Source of the DNA: Gammaproteobacteria bacterium
GTDB lineage: Bacteria; Pseudomonadota; Gammaproteobacteria; Pseudomonadales; Azotimanducaceae
NCBI GenBank assembly: GCA_018666555.1
Contig: JABIZD010000184.1
Span: forward strand, 1 to 36,072
DNA length: 36,072 nucleotides
Direction: 5' to 3'
Of this stretch, positions 7,081 to 16,041 are shown piece by piece. The notes under the pieces were generated by a model. That model was not told where the DNA came from and did not search any database. It was given only the letters and a program-made list of their open reading frames with translations. The position numbers were made by a program, and so were the translations under genes. The stretch's first letter is position 1. Each line of letters opens with the position of its first letter.

Positions 7081-8226
7081 ATGATTGAGCCGTTTTCTAT
7101 TAATGTCGACACTGCCGTTCTCAAAGACCTTGATTATCGCCTGGCCCATACTCGCTGGCCGGATCAGATCGGCAGCCCCTGGCTCTATGGCACGGATTCA
7201 AACTACCTTAAGACTCTAGTTGAGTACTGGCAGCATCGTTTCAACTGGAGAGAACAAGAAGCGAGGCTGAATCAGTTTGACCAGTTTATTGCCTCTGTTC
7301 ACGGCAAAAAGCTACACTTCATTCATCAAAGGTCAAGTCATGATGATGCCATGCCGCTACTCATGACTCACGGCTGGCCAGGCTCGATTAGCGAATTCAC
7401 CAAGATTATTCCCATGCTGACCCAACCCGAACGTTTTGGTGGTGATAGCAGCGACGCATTTCACTTGATCTGTCCTTCACTGGCAGGCTATGGATTCTCT
7501 GAGGCACCCACTTCGGAAGGCTTTGATCAGAAACAAGTGGCGTTACAGCATATTGAATTAATGCAGCAACTGGGCTACCCGCAATACGTTGTACAGGGTG
7601 GCGACTGGGGTTCAGCGGTCAGTTCCTGGACTGCCCGGTTAGCCCCCCAGGCGGTCAAGGCCATGCATCTTACCCTGATTTTTGCGCCCTATCCCAGCGC
7701 TAAAGCAGACCCCTTTGACGGCGTCACCGATAAAGAAAAGAAACGTCTTGCAACCAGCCGGGCCCGCATGAAGGAAGGAGCCGGCTACCAGGCGATCCAA
7801 AGTACTAAACCGCAGACGCTTGGCTTTAGTCTCAATGACTCTCCGGTCGGCCTGGCTGCCTGGATCACTGAAAAATTCCAGCACTGGATGGACTGTAATG
7901 GCGATATCGAGTCAGTCATTTCTAAAGATGAATTATTGACCAACATCATGATCTACTGGGTCAGCCAGTCCATTACCTCTTCTATGCGCCTTTATTTTGA
8001 ATCCGCTCATACCAAATCAGATCTGTCTGCCGGCGGCCCAATCGAAACACCCACCGGGCACGCGATGTTTCCGGGGGAGCTCTACCTTCCTCCTCGAGCC
8101 TGGGCGAGTGAACTGTACAACATCCAGCATTGGACCGAGCAACCTAAGGGCGGTCATTTTGCAGCTTTGGAGCAACCTGAATTACTTTCTGAAGATTTAA
8201 GGCTTTTCTTCAGGAAGTACCGTTAA
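7081..8226 (+). CDS. Epoxide hydrolase, microsomal (mEH) type
   Basis: A 381-residue alpha/beta hydrolase with the N-terminal EHN lid domain (about residues 1-110: 'RLAHTRWPDQ', 'YLKTLVEYW') typical of microsomal-type epoxide hydrolases. The oxyanion loop is 'HGWPGS' at 97-102. The nucleophile is Asp175 in 'GGDWGS', the acid Glu333 in 'FPGEL' and the base His359 in 'GGHFAALEQP'; all expected residues are present. It hydrolyses an epoxide to a vicinal diol through a covalent Asp ester. There is no signal peptide, so it is cytoplasmic. It starts after a tandem operator-like repeat and converges on the arylsulfatase with only 3 nt between stop codons. With the nearby monooxygenases it suggests metabolism of epoxidised terpenoids or lipids; the substrate is unknown. 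Confidence 0.93.
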   Translation: MIEPFSINVDTAVLKDLDYRLAHTRWPDQIGSPWLYGTDSNYLKTLVEYWQHRFNWREQEARLNQFDQFIASVHGKKLHFIHQRSSHDDAMPLLMTHGWPGSISEFTKIIPMLTQPERFGGDSSDAFHLICPSLAGYGFSEAPTSEGFDQKQVALQHIELMQQLGYPQYVVQGGDWGSAVSSWTARLAPQAVKAMHLTLIFAPYPSAKADPFDGVTDKEKKRLATSRARMKEGAGYQAIQSTKPQTLGFSLNDSPVGLAAWITEKFQHWMDCNGDIESVISKDELLTNIMIYWVSQSITSSMRLYFESAHTKSDLSAGGPIETPTGHAMFPGELYLPPRAWASELYNIQHWTEQPKGGHFAALEQPELLSEDLRLFFRKYR

Positions 8227-8229
8227 TCT

Positions 8230-10560
8230 TTACTGGCTGCTCAAACTTGCCTGAAAATGGCCTTTCCTTTCTGCCTTTTTTACGGCTTCGCTAGGTTCAG
8301 TTAACCGTTTTAGTGTTACGGCCTGTATCTCACCGTTAAACGAGAAAGTATGCGGGTAGTGACCCACTGGAGAACCCGTATCTACGCCAACATCAAAGGT
8401 TTCTCCGCTCATTGAAAAGATGACCGGAACTGTTCTTGGAATCACGTTCTGATGCACCTCCTGGCCATTAACCTGAAGAACAGCTTCGCCTCCTCCGCCA
8501 AAATCACCACCATGCCGGTAAATCACCTCCAGTTTACAACTACCCGGGAGCAGTGCAGATGTATCTTGTAATAAGGTAAATTCATGACCAAACCAGTTAT
8601 AAACGAAACTGGCAAGACCTGCCTGGTCAACATACAGGCTCCACCCACCCATATTACCGCCCTGACAGGCGATAACGCCCTGACAGTGCTGCGAAGGGAT
8701 AATCACCTCAGCAGTAATCGCATAGGAAGTATTTTTTAAATTGATAATAGAGTGCTCAGGCATTCGCACGTGTTCCCGGCTGTAAGTCATCTGCCGATAG
8801 CCGTCCAATGAATGCGGTACAGCAAACTCGCCACCTCGTCTTGCAGAAGCATCTCTCAAGGGATAAACACCGTAACGTTCTGCCTCTTCGGCAAACAAAG
8901 CCTGCAATTCGGCTAATAGCTCTGGTTGCAATGCAGCCAGGTCATTAGCCTGAGAAAAATCTTCCTCAATATTATAAAGTTCCCATACCTCCTGTGGACC
9001 ATCAAATTCATAGCCTGCAAATCTTATCCAGGGAAGGCGTCCGTGAAAGCAAGATGCCATCCAGCCATCGTGATAGATGCCTCGGTTCCCCAAAATCTCA
9101 AAATATTGGGTTTTCCTGCGACTGACTGAGCTTTTGTCCTGAAAGCTGTAAACCATGCTGGTGCCTTGCACCGGCTTCTGATTGATGCCATTCACCTTGC
9201 TCGGGGTTTCAATCTCCACGACATCAAGGATGGTTGGAAATAAATCGATGACATGGTGGAAATGACTACGCAGCTCATCTTTGCCGGTAATACCAGATGG
9301 CCATGAAACTGCCAGGGCATTACGCGTACCGCCAAAATGTGAGGCAACCTGCTTCATCCACTGAAATGGAGAGTCCAGAGCCCAGGCCCAACCCACATTA
9401 AAGTGATTCTCACAGCGCGAGGTACCAAAATCGGCCATATGTTCCAGCAACCACTCGGGATCCTCATGCACCCCATTCTGAAATGATGGTGCACTCCAGG
9501 CACCATGCACTGTGCCTTCAGCAGAGGCACCGTTATCTCCGGTGAGATAAATAACCAGGGTATTATCGAACTGGTTTATTTCGTCCAGAACAGTCAGCAA
9601 TCGATTAACCTGAGCATCGGTATGTGCAAGGAACCCTGCGAAAACCTCCATCAAACGACTAGCAACAGGCTTATATCGATCCGGATAATCATTCCAGCTG
9701 GGGATTTGCTCTGGTCGCAAGGTTAATCCAGTCTCCGGGGGTATGACGCCCGAAGCGAGCTGGCGACTATAGATTTCATCACGAAGTGTGTCCCAGCCCT
9801 GATCAAACATACCTTCAAACGGCTTAATCCACTCCTCAGGCACATGGTGCGGCGCGTGGACTGCAGCAGGGGCAAAATAACAGAAGAAAGGTTTATCAGG
9901 AGCGGAGGCCTTTTGACGTTTGATCCAGTTGATGGCCTGGTCAGCGAGATCCTCGCTTAGATGATAGTCGGGCCGATCCAAATGCGGTTGCACCGGCGTG
10001 GTCTGATCATAGACCGGCGGCTCCCAATGACTGGCCTCGGCGCCAATAATCCCATAGAAACGTTCAAAGCCCATTCCGGTTGGCCAACGATCAAAAGGAC
10101 CTGCTGGGCTCTGCTCCCAGCTCGGCGTTAAATGCCATTTTCCGAAGCAGCCAGTAGAGAAACCGCTTAATTTCAAAATCTCTGCGATGGTTGCAGTTTC
10201 CAACGGGATAGCACTGTCATAGGCCGGAAAGCTATTGGCTATTTCGGTAATGCCACCCATGTGAACACTATGGTGGTTCCGACCTGTCAGCAGCGCAGCC
10301 CGGGTTGGCGAACAAAGTGCCGTGGTATGAAACTGATTGTACTTGAGGCCAGCGGCTGCAATACGGTCTACCCCAGGAGTCGGTATTGGTCCACCGAAAG
10401 TACTGCAACTACCAAACCCAACATCATCGAGCATCACCAGGAGAACGTTAGGTTTACCTTTAGCCGGTTGCGACAACGCCAACCGGGAAGGCTCTGCCTC
10501 AGCCATCAGCCTTTCGATCTTGCCTTTAAACGGGTTGGCTGATCTTGGCAAATCAGACAT
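8230..10560 (-). CDS. Type I arylsulfatase with C-terminal beta-sandwich domain
   Basis: A 776-residue formylglycine-dependent sulfatase. The signature C83-S-P-T-R87 provides the Cys that becomes formylglycine; Asp45-Asp46 ('LDDVGFG'), Lys141/His143 ('GKWHL') and 'TGDNGAS' near 350 are the metal and sulfate ligands expected. After the sulfatase core (to about 600), a roughly 150-residue beta-rich, LamG-like tail follows ('QGGNMGGWSLYV', 'VLQVNGQEV'), as in long mycobacterial/proteobacterial arylsulfatases. There is no signal peptide, so desulfation is probably cytoplasmic after uptake. It starts 9 nt after the alkylsulfatase-like gene, forming a two-sulfatase unit. It needs a formylglycine-generating enzyme, none of which is in the window. 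The product is a free hydroxyl or phenol plus sulfate. Confidence 0.94.
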   Translation of the reverse strand: MSDLPRSANPFKGKIERLMAEAEPSRLALSQPAKGKPNVLLVMLDDVGFGSCSTFGGPIPTPGVDRIAAAGLKYNQFHTTALCSPTRAALLTGRNHHSVHMGGITEIANSFPAYDSAIPLETATIAEILKLSGFSTGCFGKWHLTPSWEQSPAGPFDRWPTGMGFERFYGIIGAEASHWEPPVYDQTTPVQPHLDRPDYHLSEDLADQAINWIKRQKASAPDKPFFCYFAPAAVHAPHHVPEEWIKPFEGMFDQGWDTLRDEIYSRQLASGVIPPETGLTLRPEQIPSWNDYPDRYKPVASRLMEVFAGFLAHTDAQVNRLLTVLDEINQFDNTLVIYLTGDNGASAEGTVHGAWSAPSFQNGVHEDPEWLLEHMADFGTSRCENHFNVGWAWALDSPFQWMKQVASHFGGTRNALAVSWPSGITGKDELRSHFHHVIDLFPTILDVVEIETPSKVNGINQKPVQGTSMVYSFQDKSSVSRRKTQYFEILGNRGIYHDGWMASCFHGRLPWIRFAGYEFDGPQEVWELYNIEEDFSQANDLAALQPELLAELQALFAEEAERYGVYPLRDASARRGGEFAVPHSLDGYRQMTYSREHVRMPEHSIINLKNTSYAITAEVIIPSQHCQGVIACQGGNMGGWSLYVDQAGLASFVYNWFGHEFTLLQDTSALLPGSCKLEVIYRHGGDFGGGGEAVLQVNGQEVHQNVIPRTVPVIFSMSGETFDVGVDTGSPVGHYPHTFSFNGEIQAVTLKRLTEPSEAVKKAERKGHFQASLSSQ

Positions 10561-10569
10561 AGCACCACC

Positions 10570-12270
10570 TCAACTTGAAAACCCTGGCAAATCAAAACAA
10601 CCTAACAGTGATCGTGCCGCCGACCTGCCCTGGTCCGTTAAGCCACCACAGGCCAGCAGAAACTCAGAGAGATTCATTTTGCCAGCCAATAATTTAGCCC
10701 AGTCACCATGCTCAGCCTGAAGCACCCAGTCGCAGCGGTCCAGGGTACAGGGCACGGCGACCTGGTTACGAATCCATAGCCCGCCGCTGCTACCATCACT
10801 GAATTCAAATCCGATGCTTCCAGCCTTGCCAGCCGCCCGGCCAGGGTCCAGAAGCACCTTTAGCACAGCAACCCATCTACCTGCATTGCTGGAAAGAATC
10901 TCTCGCTCTCGGAAGCGATGAACCCTGAACCTTGAAAGATCAAGCTGGCCCTCGAGTTCAAGTGCCCGGGTCAAACACCAATTACGAGCATTAGCCGAGG
11001 GGGTGGAATACGCCACACCTTTTAAACCCGAAGCCAGCCGTAACCGGTCTTCCTCAGCTGCATTGGACTGGCTCTTCACTAGTTGACTGGCCACCTCAAT
11101 TGACCACCGATAATCTTTTTTCTCAAGGGCTTCATCACAAATCTTCCGACCCGCATCAAGGCCTCCAAATGCCTTAATCATCTTTGCAGCCTTCTCGGGT
11201 TGTGGCGTAGAGAACAGTTTACTTTCATCTTCATCAAACCAACCAAATAGACCGGTATAAATCTGCCGAACATGATGCTCAACCAGGCCATACAACTGTT
11301 GGGTATGGAAATCTGATTGAAACAATTCTGGAAGAGAAACCGCCCCAATCAACTCGTCAAGCGTCAACCCTCGATTGGCTCCTCTTACCGTCTGATCAAA
11401 AATAAACTGGATGGCATCTCGGTATCGAGTAATCGTATCCGATATCAGTTTTTGGCCACTCAGCGGCGGACCGTGCGCGGCTATCTGGTGTTCTGCGTTG
11501 AAATCAAGTAACTGGTCCAGTCCTTTGAGCAATACTCGAGGATCCCGGTACTCTTCCCCCCGGATGGCAAAAATATTAAACAAAGCCGGCCAAAGCAAAT
11601 TATTAACCGCAATTTTCAACTCAGGAAACCAAATGGAGACAGAATCGGTGGCATCGCTAGGCGCCGGATAAAATTCCACTGCAAGACCCGCTATGCGAGT
11701 TTTAAAAGGCGCGTTAAAGGCAATACTAACGGGTATATAACCAGGCGTAAAAGGCGCATGCTCAGGATTACGATAGAAGCGACCCAGACCAATATTCACC
11801 AGGCCATCGGCACCCTCTCCAGGTAATGATATCCCGAACTGGTGCACCATCCCCCTTGAGCCACGTGGGCCCACTTCACCGCCAAATCGCTCTATATTAG
11901 CGGCAATACCAGCATGCCCGTAAATTGGCAAGTCTGATGAACCAGTCTCTGCCAGAATAGCCTGGGTACCACCAATATAATGAAAATGGGTGTAAATGCA
12001 TGCAACCACAGGTGCCTGCGTCTTGGTCCTGATAACCTCAAGGGCCTGTTGCATCTCTTCAATGCTCTCACCTGTGTCAATCGCAATCAGGCCTTCAGGG
12101 CCTTCAATAAAAGATTGATTCGATAAGCCATTACCAACATAGGACCAGGCCTTGTCAGTCACCTCATAAAGCGCCTCCTTTAGGCGTTCTGAATGCTCTA
12201 GATGCTGACGGTGAGCACTTTGACCAGCCTCTCCGCTCTGCGTACTAGCTGGATTAAATGATGCTTTCAT
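10570..12270 (-). CDS. Alkylsulfatase-like metallo-beta-lactamase-fold protein with altered metal motif
   Basis: A protein of 566 residues from the ATG at 12270, which has a GAGGT Shine-Dalgarno 5-6 nt upstream; a TTG 18 codons earlier is unlikely. The MBL domain (about 40-280) has 'GLIAIDTG' and 'THFHYIGGT', followed by the alkylsulfatase dimerisation segment ('GLFGWFDEDESKLF') and a C-terminal SCP2-like domain, the architecture of SdsA1-type alkylsulfatases. The canonical HxHxDH is here H95-F-H97-Y-I-G-G: the Asp and third His are absent and the loop is two residues shorter. The usual 'SHHWPR' is 'AHGPPL'. It may use a different metal site or have another reaction. It is co-transcribed with the arylsulfatase. 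Confidence 0.85.
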   Translation of the reverse strand: MKASFNPASTQSGEAGQSAHRQHLEHSERLKEALYEVTDKAWSYVGNGLSNQSFIEGPEGLIAIDTGESIEEMQQALEVIRTKTQAPVVACIYTHFHYIGGTQAILAETGSSDLPIYGHAGIAANIERFGGEVGPRGSRGMVHQFGISLPGEGADGLVNIGLGRFYRNPEHAPFTPGYIPVSIAFNAPFKTRIAGLAVEFYPAPSDATDSVSIWFPELKIAVNNLLWPALFNIFAIRGEEYRDPRVLLKGLDQLLDFNAEHQIAAHGPPLSGQKLISDTITRYRDAIQFIFDQTVRGANRGLTLDELIGAVSLPELFQSDFHTQQLYGLVEHHVRQIYTGLFGWFDEDESKLFSTPQPEKAAKMIKAFGGLDAGRKICDEALEKKDYRWSIEVASQLVKSQSNAAEEDRLRLASGLKGVAYSTPSANARNWCLTRALELEGQLDLSRFRVHRFREREILSSNAGRWVAVLKVLLDPGRAAGKAGSIGFEFSDGSSGGLWIRNQVAVPCTLDRCDWVLQAEHGDWAKLLAGKMNLSEFLLACGGLTDQGRSAARSLLGCFDLPGFSS

Positions 12271-12465
12271 ACTAACCTCAATTGTAGATCTGTGGAATCC
12301 TTCTGGCACCCCTATGCCAGCCAAGCGCTGCTGATTTTAGCAATGGCCACTGAGCGACGCTGAGTCCCGAACCAGACAGGGCAGGACTAGTATCGAGCTG
12401 ATCGCTTCACAACCTGAACCCCTGTAGATTTCTTTTTAGCACTCTGATGCGGCGCCAACCATCAC

Positions 12466-13290
12466 TCAGGCTCCACCCGAGCAGGTCAGCACTTCTCCAG
12501 TAATATAATCAGCATCCGGCGTACACAACAGATAGATAGCACCAGCAGCTTCTTGCACCGTTCCAGGCCTGCCCAGAGGTACTGTTTTATGCATGGCTTT
12601 AATCTGTGCTGCTGCCAGACCAACCTTATGTTTTCGGCCCATCACATCGATTGCCGGAGGTTCCTGATCAAAAGGCTGGGTAAGGCGAGTTTCGATATGG
12701 CCAAAAGCAACCGCATTAACGGTAACATTGTACCTACCCCATTCCTTAGCCAGGGTTTTAGTGAGTCCAACTACCGCTGCTTTGCCTGTGGCGTAGGCAA
12801 TCTGGGTGGCGCTGCCCGTGGTGCCACTGACCGACGAGACATTAACGACCTTCCGGCCGACTGCCCTGCCGTGACTGGCTATCTCTGCCTTTGCTACTGG
12901 CCTTAGCCATTCAGAAAAAGCCCGTAGAATACGAAAAGGTGCCGTTGCATGAATCTCAAGCATCGCCTGCCATTGCTCATCAGTATGGTTATGCATTGCT
13001 CCATTCCAGATATAACCTGCATTATTAACAATGATATCGATCTGGTTATACGTCGATAAGCAAACCTGAATCAGGTCATCCGCAGTGGCAGGGTCACAAA
13101 CATCACCGACAAATCCAGTCGCATGACCATCTATCGAGGCAATGGTATTGAGGGTGGTTTCAAGCTCGGCTGCATCCAGGTCATTGACTATTAATCGCAC
13201 ACCTTCCCTGGCGAGGCGAATGGCGGTCGCCTGGCCAATCCCCCTACCAGCACCTGTCACCAGGGCAACCTTGCCTGTCATAACGTTCAT
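12466..13290 (-). CDS. SDR-family NAD(P)-dependent oxidoreductase
   Basis: A 274-residue classical short-chain dehydrogenase. The cofactor motif TGAGRGIG is at 12-19, Asp64 ('GDVCD') and NNAG at 89-92 follow, and the catalytic residues are Ser153, Tyr166 and Lys170 (YATGK). 'VNDLD' at the end of beta-2 places an Asp at about 37, which favours NAD over NADP. It oxidises or reduces a hydroxyl/keto group, perhaps the 3-hydroxyacyl or alcohol step of the local pathway. Its ATG overlaps the TGA of the preceding gene (ATGA, 4 nt), so it is the last gene of a tightly coupled four-gene string. 195 nt then separate it from the alkylsulfatase-like gene. Confidence 0.93.
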   Translation of the reverse strand: MNVMTGKVALVTGAGRGIGQATAIRLAREGVRLIVNDLDAAELETTLNTIASIDGHATGFVGDVCDPATADDLIQVCLSTYNQIDIIVNNAGYIWNGAMHNHTDEQWQAMLEIHATAPFRILRAFSEWLRPVAKAEIASHGRAVGRKVVNVSSVSGTTGSATQIAYATGKAAVVGLTKTLAKEWGRYNVTVNAVAFGHIETRLTQPFDQEPPAIDVMGRKHKVGLAAAQIKAMHKTVPLGRPGTVQEAAGAIYLLCTPDADYITGEVLTCSGGA

Positions 13291-14024
13291 GTCACTGATT
13301 CCGTACCTGTAAACGCCAATTCATCTGGTTTACATACAAATCGAATGGGTGGCATCAAAAAATCACCCCTGGAAATAGTAGATGCAATTACCTGCCTGGG
13401 TTGCAGCAGCGGACTTCCCCAGCTTTCACCGTGAAAAGCGCTAAAGGACGATTGCAATCTTTCAACCCGGCTAAGCTGGGGAACAGTTTCAACTTGCACA
13501 AGACGTAACCCCTTGGGTGTGTTGGCAAGATTGAGAGTACCGGTAAATTGGAGATCACTGGTAGATAAGGGCTCCGGATCCAGAGCCTGAACCTCAAGAA
13601 TCTGGATGCCAGACAGAGCCACGCCGACCCGGGTCTGCGCATATGTTTCCTGTAATTCAATGTCTGCTAATCCGGCAGACAATCCCAGAGTGCTTTCCAG
13701 GCCTTTGCGAGCACCTGCCGTCGTCACCTTAGCACCGAGCGTAAAACCACGCGCGCGCACGCCACTGCGGCAGGACACCCGAGTCACAGCGAGTAGAAAT
13801 GCGCCCCAGATTGATTGCCTCACATTAAATACCTGTACAACCATACTGGCAGGGATGGTGGGGTGCAATCCGCTTGGCAGTAGAGCCTCTCTGGCTGAAT
13901 TATCTAACTCGACCCCTAGCTGAAAACAGGTGGTATCTTCAAAAACAATCGGCTCAGAGGCAAACCGGGGGATCGTCCCAGCATGCTTCTGTAACTCATC
14001 AATATCTGCACATCCTACCAGCAT
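13287..14024 (-). CDS. Acetoacetate decarboxylase-like family protein
   Basis: A 245-residue protein from ATG 14024, one base after the stop of the LLM monooxygenase gene; the longer frame to 14075 overlaps that gene and is less likely. The motifs 'RARGFTLGAKV', 'LDPEPLSTSDLQFTG' and the ending 'FLMPPIRFVCKPDEL' match, from memory, actinobacterial and proteobacterial proteins of the ADC superfamily. The region where true acetoacetate decarboxylases carry the Schiff-base Lys in a G-x-P-K context reads 'GLSAGLADIEL', without that Lys. Decarboxylation of acetoacetate is therefore doubtful, and another reaction on a keto acid or an acyl-CoA-derived intermediate is more likely. It is translationally coupled to both neighbours. 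Confidence 0.65.
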   Translation of the reverse strand: MLVGCADIDELQKHAGTIPRFASEPIVFEDTTCFQLGVELDNSAREALLPSGLHPTIPASMVVQVFNVRQSIWGAFLLAVTRVSCRSGVRARGFTLGAKVTTAGARKGLESTLGLSAGLADIELQETYAQTRVGVALSGIQILEVQALDPEPLSTSDLQFTGTLNLANTPKGLRLVQVETVPQLSRVERLQSSFSAFHGESWGSPLLQPRQVIASTISRGDFLMPPIRFVCKPDELAFTGTESVT

Positions 14025-14025
14025 A

Positions 14026-15171
14026 TTATCGCCCCGCAGCCGCCGTTCCACTCGGTGTAAAAACAGCCTCGTCAATCTGGGCAGGCCTGTGGAATTTCGG
14101 CATCACTTCACGGGCAAATAGTTTCATACTATCCTTGACCTGTTGTTGCGGAATCATTTCCATTGCATTGAGCAGAAAATTTATCCCCGTCACACCTATT
14201 GATTCCCATTTTTTGATGGTTTGAATCAAATGTTCTGGATCGCCAATACCCACCCCTTCTGGCAAACCTTTTACCACGCTGGGGTCATCTACCGCCGGTT
14301 TCTTAGGCTTCATATGGGCACCGGCATTACCCAGGGTCTGATAAGCACGCGTTGGATAGGCCTCTCGGGTCCAATACAGGTGGGTATTGGCAATATTAAA
14401 AGAATTCACCATGGGTAATCCTACCCGACGCGCTTTCCGGTAGTCTTCATGACAATAAAGAAAATTCATGGTGTGGACCTGATCGTTGATGAACCCACCC
14501 GCCGGTTCACAGACCTGAACACGGCGATGATATTCGCGGGTCCGTCGCTCTTGCTCTTCATAGCCTGCTGATGAAACACCCAGGCAACCCAGCCCCCTAT
14601 CTGCAGCATCTAGCTCAGTTCCGGGTGTAGTGACCGTTACCCAAAGGGGAGGATGAGGATCTTGATAAGGTTTGGGTAAAACATTACGCGAAGGCATGCT
14701 AAAACCTTTGCCGTGCCAGGAAAATTCTTCTTGGGTCCACATTTTGGGAAGTACTCGGACAAACTCGTCCCAAGTCTTTTTGGTATCATCCGGGTTAACA
14801 CCGAATCCACCTAACTCAGTCCAAGTAGAGCTCCTGGCAGTGCCCACTTCGAGTCTCCCATTAGATATGATGTCCAGAGCTGCAGCACGCTCGGCAACCC
14901 TTACCGGATGGTTCATTTCCGGAACGCAGACAACCGCTCCATGGCCTATTCTGATGCGCTGAGTTTGAGCTGCAACTGCTGCTAGAAAAACCTCTGGGGC
15001 AGAACTATGGGAATATTCTTCAAGAAAATGATGCTCCACCGCCCAGACGTGATCAAAGCCTAATTCATCAGCCAATCTGCACTGTTCCAGGGCATTATGA
15101 TAGACCTGCCATTCAACCTCTCTGGAGAAAGGCCGCGGCGTAGACAGTTCAAAAAAAATGCCAAATTTCAT
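14026..15171 (-). CDS. LLM-class (luciferase-like) flavin-dependent monooxygenase
   Basis: A 381-residue protein from ATG 15171, which directly follows the enoyl-CoA hydratase stop (TAG-T-ATG) with AAGGGA upstream. The longer frame to 15303 lies inside the neighbouring gene and is rejected. 'MKFGIFFEL', 'GFDHVWAVEHHF', 'IRIGHGAVVCVPEMNHPVRVAE' and 'GRLEVGTARS' are the standard bacterial luciferase-like TIM-barrel landmarks, binding reduced FMN supplied by a separate reductase. It is likely to oxygenate a substrate carbon (aldehyde, ketone or sulfur compound). It sits between a hydratase and an ADC-like protein in a tightly packed operon, suggesting it acts on a CoA-linked or ring intermediate. 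No flavin reductase is nearby. Confidence 0.93.
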   Translation of the reverse strand: MKFGIFFELSTPRPFSREVEWQVYHNALEQCRLADELGFDHVWAVEHHFLEEYSHSSAPEVFLAAVAAQTQRIRIGHGAVVCVPEMNHPVRVAERAAALDIISNGRLEVGTARSSTWTELGGFGVNPDDTKKTWDEFVRVLPKMWTQEEFSWHGKGFSMPSRNVLPKPYQDPHPPLWVTVTTPGTELDAADRGLGCLGVSSAGYEEQERRTREYHRRVQVCEPAGGFINDQVHTMNFLYCHEDYRKARRVGLPMVNSFNIANTHLYWTREAYPTRAYQTLGNAGAHMKPKKPAVDDPSVVKGLPEGVGIGDPEHLIQTIKKWESIGVTGINFLLNAMEMIPQQQVKDSMKLFAREVMPKFHRPAQIDEAVFTPSGTAAAGR

Positions 15172-15172
15172 A

Positions 15173-15970
15173 CTAGCGTCCCTTATAATTCGGCAATCGC
15201 TTCTCCACAAAGGCAGCCATGCCCTCTTTGGCATCTTGCGTTCTTGAACACAGCAGCTGATTTCTATTTTCAACCGCCATAGCGGCCTCGAGGCTGGCCG
15301 CATCTACCGCCAGATTCAAACCTTCCTTAGTCAGTCTCAACCCCATCGGCGAGGTGCTCAGCATCTCGTTCAGGTAGGGCTGTAAGGCCATCTCGAGTTC
15401 ATCTTCTGGCACCACCTCTGATACTAGATTAACGCGGAGTGCTCGCTCAGCATCAATGAACCGTCCTGTCAGCATCAATTCCGAGGCGATGGAGGTGCCG
15501 ACTAATCTTGGCAGGAAGTAGCTGGTTCCCATATCACATGACGAAAGGCCAATACGGATAAATGCCGCATTCATCCTGGCACTGTCTGCCGCAATTCGAA
15601 TATCAGACGCCAGCATAAAAGCGAAGCCTCCTCCGCAGGCGGGGCCCTGTACAAGGGAAATAATCGGTTGCGGACAGCGGCGCATGCTGACATATACCTC
15701 AGCAAGATAGCCCTGAAACCCCATTCCTCCACCAAAGGGGGCAGGATCATTGGCGCTGACTGCTGCCTTGATATCCAGACCGGCGCAAAAAGCTCTTCCT
15801 CTACCTCTAAAGACGACTATTCTGGTGTCCTTATTCTCTGCAAGGCCAGCAAAATAATCTCTTAATTCAGTCACCATCTGAGTATTTATCGCATTTAATA
15901 CCTCAGGACGATCCAGCCACAAATGGTCTACCTGGCCCTGCTTTTCGATACTGATCGTTTCATAGCCCAT
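15173..15970 (-). CDS. Enoyl-CoA hydratase/isomerase (crotonase) family protein
   Basis: 265 residues, normal for the family. The oxyanion-hole segments are 'FCAGLD' at 61-66 and 'GPACGGG' at 109-115, and 'GLSSCDMG' at 141-148 carries an acidic residue (Asp146) where hydratases have Glu. The second catalytic Glu position near 165-170 ('LTGRFIDAE') is not clearly conserved, so isomerase, hydratase or C-C hydrolase activity cannot be decided. AAAGGA precedes the ATG by 9 nt. It is the first gene of a minus-strand operon continuing through the LLM monooxygenase, ADC-like protein and SDR with 1, 1 and -4 nt junctions, so it works on the same CoA-thioester route. Confidence 0.93.
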   Translation of the reverse strand: MGYETISIEKQGQVDHLWLDRPEVLNAINTQMVTELRDYFAGLAENKDTRIVVFRGRGRAFCAGLDIKAAVSANDPAPFGGGMGFQGYLAEVYVSMRRCPQPIISLVQGPACGGGFAFMLASDIRIAADSARMNAAFIRIGLSSCDMGTSYFLPRLVGTSIASELMLTGRFIDAERALRVNLVSEVVPEDELEMALQPYLNEMLSTSPMGLRLTKEGLNLAVDAASLEAAMAVENRNQLLCSRTQDAKEGMAAFVEKRLPNYKGR

Positions 15971-16041
15971 AAAAATAAATCCTTTCCCAGCACTTCAATA
16001 TAGAGGTAATCACAGACTGAACTAAACGCGTGTCCCGCAGC

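Noticed and set aside
10337-10720. 127-residue plus-strand ORF
   Set aside because: Antisense to the arylsulfatase and alkylsulfatase-like genes, which have clear motifs and codon structure.
15172-15303. N-terminal extension of the LLM monooxygenase
   Set aside because: The extra 44 residues overlap the enoyl-CoA hydratase gene; ATG 15171 follows its stop with a good ribosome binding site and begins with the family's usual MKFGIF.
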